Below are positions 27,262 to 36,319 of a stretch of 64,000 bases of DNA, piece by piece. The notes under the pieces are model-generated. The model worked only from the letters and a program-made list of their open reading frames with translations. It was not told the origin of the DNA and ran no database searches. The position numbers and the translations under genes are program-made. Where the stretch lies: assembly GCF_000971235.1 (NCBI RefSeq), contig NZ_BBMB01000002.1, positions 1-64,000 on the forward strand, written 5' to 3'. How positions within the stretch are numbered: position 1 is the first letter of the stretch; the number at the start of each line of letters is the position of its first letter. The DNA is from Demequina subtropica. Lineage in GTDB: Bacteria > Actinomycetota > Actinomycetes > Actinomycetales > Demequinaceae.

Positions 27262-29154
27262 ATGACGCACACGCATGCCGGTCGGACGGGGCGCGCCATC
27301 GCGCTCGCCGCCGGCCTCACGCTCGCCATCGGGGCGGCGGTCGCAGCACCGGCCGCCGCCGCATGCCCGCAGCATCACGACCCCACGGCGCCGGACCTGG
27401 GACCGAACGTCACCATCCTCGACCCGAGCATGTCCACCGAGGAGATCCAGGGCATCGTGGACGGCCTCGCGGACCAGCAGCGCGACGCCGAGATGACCAC
27501 CGCGCGCCACGCGGTGCTGTTCCTGCCCGGCGAGTACGGGGAGCCCGGCGCGCCCCTGCACGTCGAGGTCGGCTACTACACGGAGGTCGCCGGCCTGGGC
27601 GCCCAACCCGACGACGTCACGCTCACCGGCACGGTCGAGGTCTACAACCGCTGCCTCGGCGACGACGCGAACCCCAACTGCATCGCGCTCGTCAACTTCT
27701 GGCGCACGCTGTCCAACCTCGCGATCCACGTCGACGGCACGGGCCAGGACGGCTGCCGCGCGAGCGCCAACATCTGGGCCGTGTCGCAGGCGGTGTCGAT
27801 GCGCCGTCTCGACATCTCGGGCGGCAACCTCTCGCTCATGGACTACTGCACGGCGGGGCCGCAGTACGCGAGCGGCGGATTCATCGCCGACTCGCGCCTG
27901 CCGTACACGATCAACGGCTCGCAGCAGCAGTGGCTGGTGCGGGACTCCGAGGTCGCCGGCTGGAGCAACGGGGTGTGGAACCAGGTGTTCTCCGGCGTGG
28001 AGGGGGCGCCCAGCGAGGCGGCCTTCCCCGCCGAGACCTACACGACGCTCGACACCACCTCGGTGAGCCGCGAGAAGCCCTACCTCTACGTCGACGACGA
28101 CGGCCGCTACCTGGTCCGCGTGCCGGCGGCGCAGCGCGACACCAGCGGCGTGAGCTGGGCCGACGGCATGACACCGGGGCGTGACATCCCGATCGGCGAC
28201 TTCTTCATCGCCAAGCCCGGCGACTCCGTCAAGGACATCAACAACGCGCTGGCGCGCGGCAAGCACCTGCTGCTCACGCCCGGCGTCTACGACGTCGACC
28301 GGCCCATCGAGGTCAAGCGCGCGGACACCGTGGTGCTCGGGCTGGGGCACGCGACCCTCACGGCGCACCGCGGCGCGACGGCGATGAAGGTCGCCGACGT
28401 GCCGGGCGCCGTGATCGCCGGCCTCACCATCGACGCGGGCGAGCAGGAGTCGGCGGTGCTCCTCGAGGTCGGCAAGCGGAACGGCAACCACGGCCACCAC
28501 GCGCGCGCCGCGCGCAGCAACCCGACCACGCTCTCGGACGTCTACTTCCGCGTCGGCGGGCCCCACATCGGCAAGGCGGACACCGCGCTGGTGGTCAACA
28601 GCGACGACGTGCTCATCGACCACACGTGGGTGTGGCGCGGCGACCACGGCGTCGAGGGCTTCACCGAGGGGGTCAACGGCGACACGGAGCGGTGGGCCAC
28701 CAACACGGGTCGCAACGGCGTGATCGTCAACGGCGATCGGGTGACCGCGACGGGCCTGTTCGTCGAGCACTTCCAGCGGTACAACCTGCAGTGGAACGGC
28801 GAGGACGGCTCGGTCACGCTCTACCAGAACGAGCTGCCCTACGACCCCCCGACGCAGGCGGACTGGACCCAGCCCGACGGCACGCTCGGCTACCCGGGCT
28901 ACAAGGTCGCGGACGATGTCGCGAGGCACCACCTCTACGGCGCGGGCGTCTACGTGTTCAACCAGAACAACCCGTCGATCGTCACGGCCAACGGCTTCGA
29001 GGTGCCCGAGGCCGCGGGCGTGCAGCTGCACCACATCATGACGGTCAACCTCAGCGCGGGGACCATCGAGCACGTGGTCAACGGCGTGGGCGGGACGGCC
29101 GACAACACGAACACGGGGACCCCGCAGTTCGTGATCGACTACCCGGCGCCGTAG
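27262..29154 (+). CDS. Secreted right-handed parallel beta-helix protein
   Basis: A 630-residue exported protein. The signal peptide (about 1-33) has a basic N-region, a hydrophobic core (AIALAAGLTLAIGAAVA) and an AAAA cleavage region. The mature protein shows pectate-lyase/GH55-like beta-helix rungs, such as VEVYNRCLGDDANPN followed by CIALVNFWRTLSNLAIHVDG, VMRRL-type turns, VVLGLGHATL, AGLTIDAGEQES and LSDVYFRVGG, with GLFVEHFQRYNLQWNGEDG late on. It may be a polysaccharide-degrading enzyme, possibly a two-helix GH55-like glucanase, but I see no assignable catalytic pair. A strong AAGGAGGAGG site precedes ATG 27262, and a dyad lies just upstream of that. It ends at a strong bidirectional terminator. 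Confidence 0.75.
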   Translation: MTHTHAGRTGRAIALAAGLTLAIGAAVAAPAAAACPQHHDPTAPDLGPNVTILDPSMSTEEIQGIVDGLADQQRDAEMTTARHAVLFLPGEYGEPGAPLHVEVGYYTEVAGLGAQPDDVTLTGTVEVYNRCLGDDANPNCIALVNFWRTLSNLAIHVDGTGQDGCRASANIWAVSQAVSMRRLDISGGNLSLMDYCTAGPQYASGGFIADSRLPYTINGSQQQWLVRDSEVAGWSNGVWNQVFSGVEGAPSEAAFPAETYTTLDTTSVSREKPYLYVDDDGRYLVRVPAAQRDTSGVSWADGMTPGRDIPIGDFFIAKPGDSVKDINNALARGKHLLLTPGVYDVDRPIEVKRADTVVLGLGHATLTAHRGATAMKVADVPGAVIAGLTIDAGEQESAVLLEVGKRNGNHGHHARAARSNPTTLSDVYFRVGGPHIGKADTALVVNSDDVLIDHTWVWRGDHGVEGFTEGVNGDTERWATNTGRNGVIVNGDRVTATGLFVEHFQRYNLQWNGEDGSVTLYQNELPYDPPTQADWTQPDGTLGYPGYKVADDVARHHLYGAGVYVFNQNNPSIVTANGFEVPEAAGVQLHHIMTVNLSAGTIEHVVNGVGGTADNTNTGTPQFVIDYPAP

Positions 29155-29165
29155 CGCCGGGAACG

Positions 29166-29204
29166 ACGATGCGCGGGTCCCGCCCCCCGGGACCCGCGCA
29201 TCGT
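29166..29204. terminator. Strong bidirectional terminator
   Basis: A perfect 17-bp stem (29166-29182 with 29188-29204) closes a CCCCC loop between the convergent genes ending at 29154 (+) and 29218 (-). Both arms carry the ACGATGCG/CGCATCGT core of the over-represented 10-mer described in the findings. Confidence 0.85.
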
Positions 29205-29217
29205 CCTGCGTGGTCGG

Positions 29218-30552
29218 CTAGATCCGCACCCGCCGCGGGCTCGCGATGAGCGTCGGCACCCCCGCGGTGTCGGGCGCGGCGACGGGCTCGAGCCGCGCGA
29301 ACAGCCGGTCGAACACGTTGACGCGGTCGAACTGCATCGCGTGCTCGCGCGCCCGGTGCTCCCACCACTCGCGGTCCGCGTCGTCCATGCCCGCGGCGCA
29401 CACGTTGAGCGCGACGGTGAGCGCGGACGGGTCTCCGGACGGCACCACCACCGCGGTGTCGCCCACGGCCTCGAGGATGCCGCCGGTGTCGCACGTGATG
29501 ACCGGTCCGCCGCCCGCGAGCATCTTCTCGACCAGGGCGATGCCGAACGTCTCCGTGAACTCCGGGGCGGGCCTCGACGGCAGCGCGTACGCGCTGCACG
29601 CGGCCATGAGGTGCGGCTTCTCCTCGTCCCCCACGTCCTGCAGGAAGACGATGCGGTCCGCGGCCGCCGTGCGCTTCGCGACCCGCTGGAAGTACGGCAG
29701 GTCGGGGCCGCGCCCCGCGATCACCAGCGTCTGGCCCTCGCAGCCCTCCGCTGCGGCGAAGCCGCGGATGAGGTCGTCCACCCCCTTGGCCTTCTGGAGG
29801 CGCGACAGGTACAGGACGTACTCGCCGCGCCGCAGCCCGCGCGCCTCGAGCACGCGGTCCGTCTCGGAGCCGTCGAGGTCCAGGTAGGCCGACGTGTCGA
29901 TCGCCGGGTACGAGATCTCGACGCGCGCCTCGCACTGCGCTGCGAAGGCGGTGCCGTACATCGCGTCGAGCTCGGCGGCGGACTCGACGATGACGCGCTT
30001 GGTGTAGTCGGAGACCGCGACGCAGCAGTCCTGGGACAGGTAGGTCGAGAGGACGGCGGCCGCGGCGCCGAACTCGCCGTGGTCCACCGCGGAGCGCACC
30101 ACGTCGGTGACGTCCGAGCCCACCGCCTCGGCGATGGTGGTGACGTTCACCGGCAGCCCCGTGGAGCGGGCGATGCGGAGCGCATCGGCCACCGCCGTGG
30201 TGTGCGGGTGGAGGTACAGCGACATCGCGACCGTGGGGACGCCGTCGGTGAAGAGCTCGACCAGACGGCCGGTCATGCCGGCGAGGTAGCGGCCGTCGGG
30301 GATCTTGTAGCCCCCCACCGGGCCCGGACGCTCGACGGTGATGCCCGGCGAGTAGGGAAGGACGGTGTCGAGGGGCTTGAGAGGCAGCCCGGTCTCCTCG
30401 AGGCGTTCGAGCGGCCACGTGACGATGCGCACATCGTCGAAGCCGCGCGTGAGCGCGACCTCGGCCAGGTTGCGCGCCTCGCCGCTGTGCCCGCAGATGA
30501 CGGGATCGGCCCTGACGATGATGACGAGCCTGCGGTTGACCTCGGTGTTCAT
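29218..30552 (-). CDS. Family 4-type glycosyltransferase
   Basis: A 444-residue GT-B glycosyltransferase. The N-terminal acceptor domain begins RRLVIIVRADPVICGHSGEARNLAEVA, with a donor-independent glycine/serine loop; the C-terminal nucleotide-sugar domain has VLYLSRLQKAKGVDDLIRGF, LVIAGRGPDLPYFQ and the family's EX7E-type motif region (PEFTETFGIALVEKMLAGGGPVITC). ATG 30552 is preceded by GGAGGTGTC. It lies 10 nt downstream of the GH92 gene and is probably co-transcribed with it. Donor and acceptor are unknown. No signal peptide, so it works in the cytoplasm. Confidence 0.88.
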   Translation of the reverse strand: MNTEVNRRLVIIVRADPVICGHSGEARNLAEVALTRGFDDVRIVTWPLERLEETGLPLKPLDTVLPYSPGITVERPGPVGGYKIPDGRYLAGMTGRLVELFTDGVPTVAMSLYLHPHTTAVADALRIARSTGLPVNVTTIAEAVGSDVTDVVRSAVDHGEFGAAAAVLSTYLSQDCCVAVSDYTKRVIVESAAELDAMYGTAFAAQCEARVEISYPAIDTSAYLDLDGSETDRVLEARGLRRGEYVLYLSRLQKAKGVDDLIRGFAAAEGCEGQTLVIAGRGPDLPYFQRVAKRTAAADRIVFLQDVGDEEKPHLMAACSAYALPSRPAPEFTETFGIALVEKMLAGGGPVITCDTGGILEAVGDTAVVVPSGDPSALTVALNVCAAGMDDADREWWEHRAREHAMQFDRVNVFDRLFARLEPVAAPDTAGVPTLIASPRRVRI

Positions 30553-30562
30553 GACACCTCCT

Positions 30563-32773
30563 TCACGGGAGCAGCCCCACGGTGGGGCGAGGGGTGGACG
30601 GGGGACGGTGCTCGCGTCCCCAATCGCTCGGGGAGTCCCCGAGCACGTAGCGCAGCTCGCCACCTTGGTGGAGCTCGGAGCCGCTGATCCAGGAGGACTC
30701 GACGGGCGAGCCGTCGAGCGTGACGGACCGGATGTACTGGACCGGTCCGCCTGGCCGGGGCTCGACGAACCCTTCGGCCACGATGTGGAGTTCTCCGCGT
30801 GCCATGCGCATCGTCGCTGATGCGAAGGCCGGGGGATGGAGCAGGAACACGTTCTGCCCTGCGACGGGGAACAGGCCCAGGCTGGCCCAGACGTACCACG
30901 ACGATAACCCGCCCGAGTCGTCGTTTCCAGGGAGGCCCCCGCGACCCGGGCCGAACATCTGGTGGACGATGCCGTGGACCACCTCGGCGGTCCGGTCCGG
31001 ACGGCCGGCGTAGTGGTAGGCCCACGGCGCCTCCATGTCCGGCTCGTTGTTGAGGCCCTCGAAGCGGCCCAGCGAGTAGCCGGCGATCATCTCCTCCGCC
31101 GAGGGACGCTCGGCGGGCTGCATGACGGGCTCCGCACCGAAGCCGAAGAAGGCGTCGAGCAGCGCGACGAAGGCGTCGTCGCCGCCGGCGAGCGCGATCC
31201 GGGCCGCCATGTCGTGCAGCAGGCGGAACGAGTAGTTGTAGCGCGTGCCCTCGTAGTACGTGGACTCCTTGAGCAGCCCGGTCGAGGCGTCGAAGGCGTT
31301 GCGCCACCGCGACGCGAGCTCGACATTCTCGTTGAGCTGCGTGCGGTCGCCGAGCAGCTCCGCGACCACGCCCGTGCACCAGTAGCCGTAGGCGAGGTCG
31401 AGCGTGTGGCTCATCGGCTGCGCGTGGCCCTGGAGCAGGAACTCCTCGCCGTAGGCCCGCCGCAGGTCGGTCTGCATGTGGACCAGCGCCCAGTCCCAGT
31501 CGATGCCGTGCGCGCCCAGGTGCGCGAGGTCCGCGAGCAGCGTGTGGACCAGGGCGCTGCCCTGGCGGCTGAAGCGGTCGGAGCCGCGCGCCATGCGGTA
31601 GCCGATGGGGAGGTTGCCCTCCTGCTCGGCGATGGTGAGCATCGCGTTGGCGAACTCCACGGCGCGGTGGGGCAGCAGCGCGGTGAGCAGCGGCAGCTGC
31701 GTCCGGTAGATGTCCCACATGGTCGACACATCGAAGACGAAGGGGCCCTTCTGAGACCAGAACGGGCTCTCGTCGGGGGCGAAGCACGGCTTGATGAGCG
31801 AGTGGTAGAGCGCGCTTGCGAACACCTGGCGGCGCGACTCGTCCTCGGTCTCGACCCTGATGGCGCCCAGCAGGCTTCGCCAGGTCTCGCGTGTGCCCGC
31901 CAGGCGGCTCGCGAACGTGCCGAGCTCGCCCAGGTCCGCGCGGAGGTTCCTGCGGGCCTGGTCCACGCCGCGCAGGGAGAAGCCGATGCGGAGCTCGACC
32001 TGCTTGCCGGGAGCCGCGGGGCCCTTCCACATGAGGCCGAACGGGCGCAGCGTGCTCGGCCGGATGGAGTCGAGGTCGAGCCTCGTGCCCGCAGGCATGA
32101 GGCGCGAGTCGTACCAGAGCATCTGGCGCCAGTCCTCGGCGTCGCACTCGATGTAGACCGCGAGCGGCACGCCCTCGACCACGATCTCGCCTTGGACCAC
32201 GCCGGGCTCGACCGACTCGAGGCGGGCGCGCAGCGGCAGCGTCGCACCGTAGGGGATCTCGAGGCCGCCGAGCGAGAAGTCGACCACCAGGCGCGCGGAC
32301 GGGTGCTCCGGGAACGTGTAGCGGTGCACCACCGACTTGGGGCCCGCGGCGAGCTCGGCCTCGATCCCGTTCTCGAGGACCGCGTGGTAGTAGCCCGGGT
32401 GGGCCTCCTCGTCGAGGATCTCCCATGCGCGGTCCAGCTCGTCGAGCGGCTCGAGCATCGGCGTGACGCGGAAGTAGTTGTAGTACTTGCGGATCGCTCC
32501 GGTACCCGACTGCTGGAAGTGGGTGAAGCCGGAGGCGACGTTGCGGTCGTGGAGACGCGTGGGGACGCCCTCGGTCGAGAGGTCGTAGAGGCCGTATCCC
32601 GTGGGGTACGCGCCCGAGTAGGCGCAGGCGGAGACCATGCCGAGCGGGAAGCACGCACCGGGGTGGGTGTTGCCCACCTGGGGCTTGGGCCACCACCACG
32701 TGGCGGCGATCCCCGTCGGGGCGGGGAGCGAGGTCGCCTCGGTTCCGATGAACGGATCGACGTCGTCGTACAC
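30563..32773 (-). CDS. Glycoside hydrolase family 92, putative alpha-mannosidase
   Basis: A 736-residue GH92 protein; the family consists of calcium-dependent exo-acting alpha-mannosidases, mainly alpha-1,2. The N-terminus DDVDPFIGTE with GNTHPGACFPLGMVS, the central STMWDIYRTQLPLLTALLP and GSALVHTLLADLAHLGAHGIDWDW, and the C-terminal GNDDSGGLSSWYVWASLGLFPV are the family's conserved blocks, including the acidic catalytic region. There is no signal peptide, whereas many GH92 enzymes are secreted, so an intracellular oligosaccharide substrate is implied. GTG 32773 is preceded by GGGAGGTG. It leads a two-gene operon with the GT4 gene and is divergent from the GH43 gene. Confidence 0.9.
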   Translation of the reverse strand: MYDDVDPFIGTEATSLPAPTGIAATWWWPKPQVGNTHPGACFPLGMVSACAYSGAYPTGYGLYDLSTEGVPTRLHDRNVASGFTHFQQSGTGAIRKYYNYFRVTPMLEPLDELDRAWEILDEEAHPGYYHAVLENGIEAELAAGPKSVVHRYTFPEHPSARLVVDFSLGGLEIPYGATLPLRARLESVEPGVVQGEIVVEGVPLAVYIECDAEDWRQMLWYDSRLMPAGTRLDLDSIRPSTLRPFGLMWKGPAAPGKQVELRIGFSLRGVDQARRNLRADLGELGTFASRLAGTRETWRSLLGAIRVETEDESRRQVFASALYHSLIKPCFAPDESPFWSQKGPFVFDVSTMWDIYRTQLPLLTALLPHRAVEFANAMLTIAEQEGNLPIGYRMARGSDRFSRQGSALVHTLLADLAHLGAHGIDWDWALVHMQTDLRRAYGEEFLLQGHAQPMSHTLDLAYGYWCTGVVAELLGDRTQLNENVELASRWRNAFDASTGLLKESTYYEGTRYNYSFRLLHDMAARIALAGGDDAFVALLDAFFGFGAEPVMQPAERPSAEEMIAGYSLGRFEGLNNEPDMEAPWAYHYAGRPDRTAEVVHGIVHQMFGPGRGGLPGNDDSGGLSSWYVWASLGLFPVAGQNVFLLHPPAFASATMRMARGELHIVAEGFVEPRPGGPVQYIRSVTLDGSPVESSWISGSELHQGGELRYVLGDSPSDWGREHRPPSTPRPTVGLLP

Positions 32774-32993
32774 GGCGGCACCTCCCTTCCCCGAAGCCTG
32801 CTCCTGACGAGCGGGGGACGCACGTCGGTGTGCGTCCTTGAGGAGAACCTAGGCGGGCCTCGTGTCGCGTCCATTGCGCAAATGTGACGGACTCTTTAAC
32901 TTTCGCCGCGAGATCGCTCGGAGCCCGGTGGTCTCGCCGCCCCGCGGCGCGCCCTACAGTGGGTTCCGACCATGAATGTTGGGAGACGCAACA
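32774..32993. promoter_or_regulatory. Divergent control region between GH92 and GH43 genes
   Basis: This 220-bp region is locally AT-richer (32880-32915). TTGCGCAA at 32875-32882 is a perfect palindrome of the kind bound by LacI-type sugar repressors, and CGTCCATTGCGC (32868-32879) matches the region before the beta-helix gene at 27262. Promoter elements for either gene are not certain. Confidence 0.35.
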
Positions 32994-34454
32994 ATGACGA
33001 TGCCCATCCTCGCCGGCTTCTACCCGGACCCGTCGATCTGCCGCGTGGGGGAGTGGTACTACCTTGCGAGCTCGACCTTCGAGTACGTCCCAGGTGTGCC
33101 GATCCACCGCTCGACGGATCTGGTGACGTGGGAGCTCGTCGGGCATGCGCTGACCGACGCCGCGGTGATCAACGCGCCCACGGGGATCGACGGGGCGAGC
33201 TCGGGCATCTTCGCACCTACGCTGCGCCACCACGATGGGCTGTTCTGGATGGTGACCACGAGCATCCGCGACGCGGGCCGCGGGCAGCTCATCGTCCACG
33301 CGTCCGATCCCGCCGGCCCATGGTCGACGCCGGTGTACGTGCCCGACACCGACGGCATCGATCCCGATCTTGCGTGGCTCGACGATGGCACGTGCGTCAT
33401 GACGTGGTGCGGGCACCACCCGCCCGCGATCTATCAGGTCGAGGTGGATCCTCGCACGGGTGCGCGGCTCACGGACCGCGTCGAGCTGTGGCGCGGCACG
33501 GAGATGAAGGACACGGAGGGGCCGCACCTTTTCGAGAAGGACGGCTGGTGGTACCTCACGGTCGCCGAGGGCGGCACGCACGTGGGTCACGGCGTCTCGG
33601 TCGCGCGCTCGCGCGACCCGCGCGGCCCGTTCGCGTCGCATCCCGTCAACCCGATCTTCAGCCACCGCAGCCTGCCGCACCCGGTCCAGGCCACGGGGCA
33701 TCCGGACCTGATCGAGCTGGCCGACGGCGGCTGGGCGATGGTCTACCTGGGCACACGCCCGTCCGGCGCGTATCCAGGCTTCCACGTCAACGGGCGCGAG
33801 ACCTTCATCGCCGGCATCGACTGGGTGGACGGCTGGCCCGTGGTGGTCGAGGACCGTTTCGCGGTGCCCGATCGCGACCTTTCCTGGGACGATGCTTTCG
33901 CGGGGTCCGCGCTCCACCCGCGATGGGTCGCTCCGGGGGTCTTTCCCGGCGCGCTGGCCGCCGTGCTCGGCGATGGGATCGCGCTGGCCGCGGGGCGTGG
34001 TCCTGCGAGCGGGGAGCAGATCGCCCCGCTGTGCGCCCGCATCCCTGCCGTGGGCTTCCTCGCGACCGCCGAGGTGCTCGAGGGCGACGCGTGCCTGAGC
34101 GTGCGGATGGATGCGCGCGCGTGGGTCGGCGTCGAGCGTGTGGGCGAGGTGGTGCAGGGACGTGCGGTCTCGGGCCCGTTCGACCAGCGGCTCGACTCGC
34201 TCCCGCTGCTTCCTGGCGACCTGCTGGCCGTGCGCTCGACCCCGTCCCGTGAACTGTACGGCCGGCTGGGTCCCGACCTGCTCGAGCCGGGCATCGTCCG
34301 TGACGGCCGGTTCGTGCCCCTCGGCGCCATCGACGGGCGCTACGTGTCCACCGAGGTCGCGGGCGGGTTCACCGGGCGCATGCTGGCGGTCGAGGCGCTC
34401 GGCGGAACCGCTGTGGTCGTGCGGGTCGCGTACGAGGAGGACCCCCGCGACTGA
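32994..34454 (+). CDS. Glycoside hydrolase family 43 (beta-xylosidase/arabinofuranosidase-like)
   Basis: A 486-residue GH43 enzyme: a five-bladed beta-propeller (about 1-300) followed by a beta-sandwich of the GH43 C-terminal type. The catalytic triad is visible: general base D12 (FYPDPSICRV), pKa-modulating D123 (GIDPDLAW) and general acid E175 (KDTEGPHLF). The N-terminal motif and STFEYVPGVPIHRSTDLVTWE are typical of exo-acting beta-xylosidase/arabinofuranosidase subfamilies. There is no signal peptide, so it acts on imported oligosaccharides. ATG 32994 with GGGAGA upstream is preferred over TTG at 32976. Divergent from GH92/GT4, hinting at shared control. Substrate specificity cannot be read. 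Confidence 0.9.
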   Translation: MTMPILAGFYPDPSICRVGEWYYLASSTFEYVPGVPIHRSTDLVTWELVGHALTDAAVINAPTGIDGASSGIFAPTLRHHDGLFWMVTTSIRDAGRGQLIVHASDPAGPWSTPVYVPDTDGIDPDLAWLDDGTCVMTWCGHHPPAIYQVEVDPRTGARLTDRVELWRGTEMKDTEGPHLFEKDGWWYLTVAEGGTHVGHGVSVARSRDPRGPFASHPVNPIFSHRSLPHPVQATGHPDLIELADGGWAMVYLGTRPSGAYPGFHVNGRETFIAGIDWVDGWPVVVEDRFAVPDRDLSWDDAFAGSALHPRWVAPGVFPGALAAVLGDGIALAAGRGPASGEQIAPLCARIPAVGFLATAEVLEGDACLSVRMDARAWVGVERVGEVVQGRAVSGPFDQRLDSLPLLPGDLLAVRSTPSRELYGRLGPDLLEPGIVRDGRFVPLGAIDGRYVSTEVAGGFTGRMLAVEALGGTAVVVRVAYEEDPRD

Positions 34455-34474
34455 CATGGCCGCGGACGGTGTAC

Positions 34475-34504
34475 TTGCGGCGCTCCCGGAGGTGCTAATC
34501 TATT
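34475..34504 (+). promoter_or_regulatory. Candidate promoter of tRNA-Ala
   Basis: TTGCGG (34475-34480) and TCTATT (34499-34504) with an 18-bp spacer lie immediately upstream of the tRNA, giving a short 5' leader for RNase P removal. TAATCT at 34496-34501 is an alternative -10. Confidence 0.4.
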
Positions 34505-34513
34505 CAGGCACTT

Positions 34514-34589
34514 GGGGCTGTGGCGCAGTTGGTAGCGCGTCTCGTTCGCAATGAGAAGGTCAGGGGTTCGATTCCCCTCAGCTCCACCA
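34514..34589 (+). tRNA. tRNA-Ala (anticodon CGC), CCA encoded
   Basis: Acceptor GGGGCTG (34514-34520) pairs with CAGCTCC (34579-34585), including the G3:U70 wobble that is the alanine identity element. D stem GCGC/GCGC, anticodon stem TCTCG/TGAGA with loop TTCGCAA (anticodon CGC), T stem AGGGG/CCCCT around TTCGATT. Discriminator A34586 and CCA 34587-34589 are encoded. Confidence 0.97.
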
Positions 34590-34592
34590 GTG

Positions 34593-34624
34593 AGAAGGGG
34601 CCCGCCGGTCGGCGGGCCCCTTCT
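34593..34624 (+). terminator. tRNA-Ala terminator
   Basis: AGAAGGGGCCCGCCG (34593-34607) and CGGCGGGCCCCTTCT (34610-34624) form a perfect 15-bp stem around a 2-nt gap (the inner pairs will open to a small loop), directly after the tRNA. Confidence 0.85.
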
Positions 34625-34706
34625 GCTATGTCCAGGTCTTGTCGTCGCGCCGCGCTCGGGCTGACACTGCAGTTGGCAGCCCGCCCATAGTCGGCTGCCC
34701 CCGGGG

Positions 34707-35585
34707 GTGCGCATGGGATCAGATGCGAGCGTGCTGCTCGGATTCTTGGTGGGCATCCTCGGCACCATCGGCGCCTTCGCGGGGAAGTACATCTTCGACT
34801 ACCGGTTGGCGAAGCGCCGCCTCGAACTCGACGAACGGGCCGCGATCACGACCGTGCTGGGCAACGGTCCCGGACAGCTCCGACGTTCTGCGCTCAGGTT
34901 GACGGACCGGGTCGACGGCTTCTTCCGGGACCAGGACAGGCTCCGGCGGTGGCTGCTGGCCGAGGACGAACCTCAGCATGACCGCTACTTCCTCACCTCG
35001 TCGGTGCAACGGGTATTCGCCTTCGTCGCGTGGGGTGCGGCGCTTCAGCAGAACCTCGACGCCCTTCCTCCCGAGACGCTCGCGGCGCGGCGCGACCTGC
35101 GCCGCCAATACGCCCTCATCGAGCTGTGCGGGGAGGTGCTGACGGACACGAAGGTGTTGCTGGACCTCCCGGGATATGTCACCGAGCGCGAGGGCTTCCA
35201 TCTGTTCACCGGGACCGTCGACGAGCTCGCTGACCTCGGGACTGTTGCGCGCCACGAGCATGGCGGAACGATTCCGAACGAGGCCTTCGCAGACGCGTAC
35301 GGGCGGGACCGTGCGCTCCTCGCCCTGCGCACCTGGCTCGGCGCGGCGGGCCAGGCCGGGTCCGGCGAGCCGCGCGGGATCGTCGTGATGGCCCGGTTGG
35401 CATGCCTGGGTGCGGTCGCCGACATGATTGTGCGTCCCGACCTCGAAGAGCCGTTCGTGGACGGGACGGTGCTACGGACACGTTTGGAGCAGCTCGAGTC
35501 GGGGCTCGCCTACCCCCTGTCCCAGGTCCTCCCGGCGTGGATGGACAGCCAGCTGGCGCAGTCACGGAACCGGTGGACGGAGTGA
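34707..35585 (+). CDS. Membrane-anchored protein of unknown function
   Basis: A 292-residue protein with one N-terminal membrane helix (VLLGFLVGILGTIGAFAGKYIF, about residues 8-30) and a long, mostly helical, charged cytoplasmic part containing a possible coiled coil (YRLAKRRLELDERAA) and repeated Arg/Asp-rich helices. No family recognised. Starts at GTG 34707 or ATG 34713. Codon choice differs from neighbours: GAA, TTG, GGA and TCA appear in the first 40 codons, while flanking genes use almost only GAG, CTG/CTC and GGC. It is the first gene after tRNA-Ala, a common insertion point, so horizontal acquisition is plausible. Confidence 0.7.
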   Translation: MRMGSDASVLLGFLVGILGTIGAFAGKYIFDYRLAKRRLELDERAAITTVLGNGPGQLRRSALRLTDRVDGFFRDQDRLRRWLLAEDEPQHDRYFLTSSVQRVFAFVAWGAALQQNLDALPPETLAARRDLRRQYALIELCGEVLTDTKVLLDLPGYVTEREGFHLFTGTVDELADLGTVARHEHGGTIPNEAFADAYGRDRALLALRTWLGAAGQAGSGEPRGIVVMARLACLGAVADMIVRPDLEEPFVDGTVLRTRLEQLESGLAYPLSQVLPAWMDSQLAQSRNRWTE

Positions 35586-35596
35586 AGACCTTCCGC

Positions 35597-36319
35597 CTAG
35601 AGCTTGAAGCGGGAGAGCAGCGAATCGTAGGCCGCGTCGGTGCCTGGTCCCCAGACCGAGTCGACACGGCCCTTGTAGAGACCCGCGTCGTGCCAGACGC
35701 GTTGCAGCGCCGCCACGGTGGCATCGTGCGCGGCGCGGGACTTCGCGTCCCAGTCGCCACCGGTCGCGACGCCGACCGCCCGTTGGGCGCGCTCGAGGCC
35801 GGCATCGAACTTCTCGCCGCCGAAGACCGAGGCGTCGCGCACCGCTGCGAGGTCGCCGGCCGTCGTGTCGCCGAGGAGGTTGTCGCGCATCGCGGGCGGC
35901 TGATGGAGCGCCACCTGGGTATCCACCACCGCGGTCGAGCCGCGCCCGTGCTTGACGGGTCCGTCGCCGAAGTTCGAGTACGAGCCCACGTCGATATGCC
36001 CGTGGTCGCGGTGGGCGCGCGCGACGGCCACGCCGTTCCCCGTGTAGTCGTAGAGGACGCTCAGGCCGAGCGACTCGAACACGCGCCGGCACGCGACCAT
36101 GAGTGCGCGCTCGCTCGCCGGTGCGCCGGCGGTGCCCACGTTGAGGTCTGCGGCCTGGCCGTAGACCCCGTCCGTGTCGTAGTGGAAGGAGGTCGAGCTG
36201 TGGCCCTTGTGGACCTCGCCGTACGGCTGCATCTCGGTGACGCGGCCGCCTTTCGCGATCCAGTAGTCGCACGCCGCGACGAGTGCGTGGGTGGTGGCGA
36301 GCTTCGCGCTAGCGCCCAT
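35597..36319 (-). CDS. M15-like zinc peptidase with C-terminal peptidoglycan-binding motif (endolysin-like)
   Basis: A 240-residue protein. The N-terminal half has the zinc-site pattern of M15-type D,D-peptidases: SSTSFHYDTDGVYGQAADLNV (His ... Asp) and HRDHGHIDVG (HxH with Asp). The last about 35 residues (GLYKGRVDSVWGPGTDAAYDSLLSRF) look like a peptidoglycan_binding_1 repeat. This pairing is common in phage endolysins and in cell-wall hydrolases. ATG 36319 is preceded by GAGGAGAAG. No signal peptide is visible, which suits an endolysin released by other means. It lies in the accessory-looking stretch after tRNA-Ala; no holin is adjacent. Confidence 0.6.
   Translation of the reverse strand: MGASAKLATTHALVAACDYWIAKGGRVTEMQPYGEVHKGHSSTSFHYDTDGVYGQAADLNVGTAGAPASERALMVACRRVFESLGLSVLYDYTGNGVAVARAHRDHGHIDVGSYSNFGDGPVKHGRGSTAVVDTQVALHQPPAMRDNLLGDTTAGDLAAVRDASVFGGEKFDAGLERAQRAVGVATGGDWDAKSRAAHDATVAALQRVWHDAGLYKGRVDSVWGPGTDAAYDSLLSRFKL

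Noticed and set aside
27229-32879. CGTCCATTGCGC shared by two promoter regions as a carbohydrate regulon operator
   Set aside because: A single 12-bp match in 64 kb on two strands is expected by chance many times; I mention it in the regional notes but do not claim a regulon.
30549-34457. Open frame of 1302 codons on the minus strand
   Set aside because: It runs antisense to GH43 and in a shifted frame through GH92. Low-complexity Arg/Pro/Gly composition and no ribosome-binding site.
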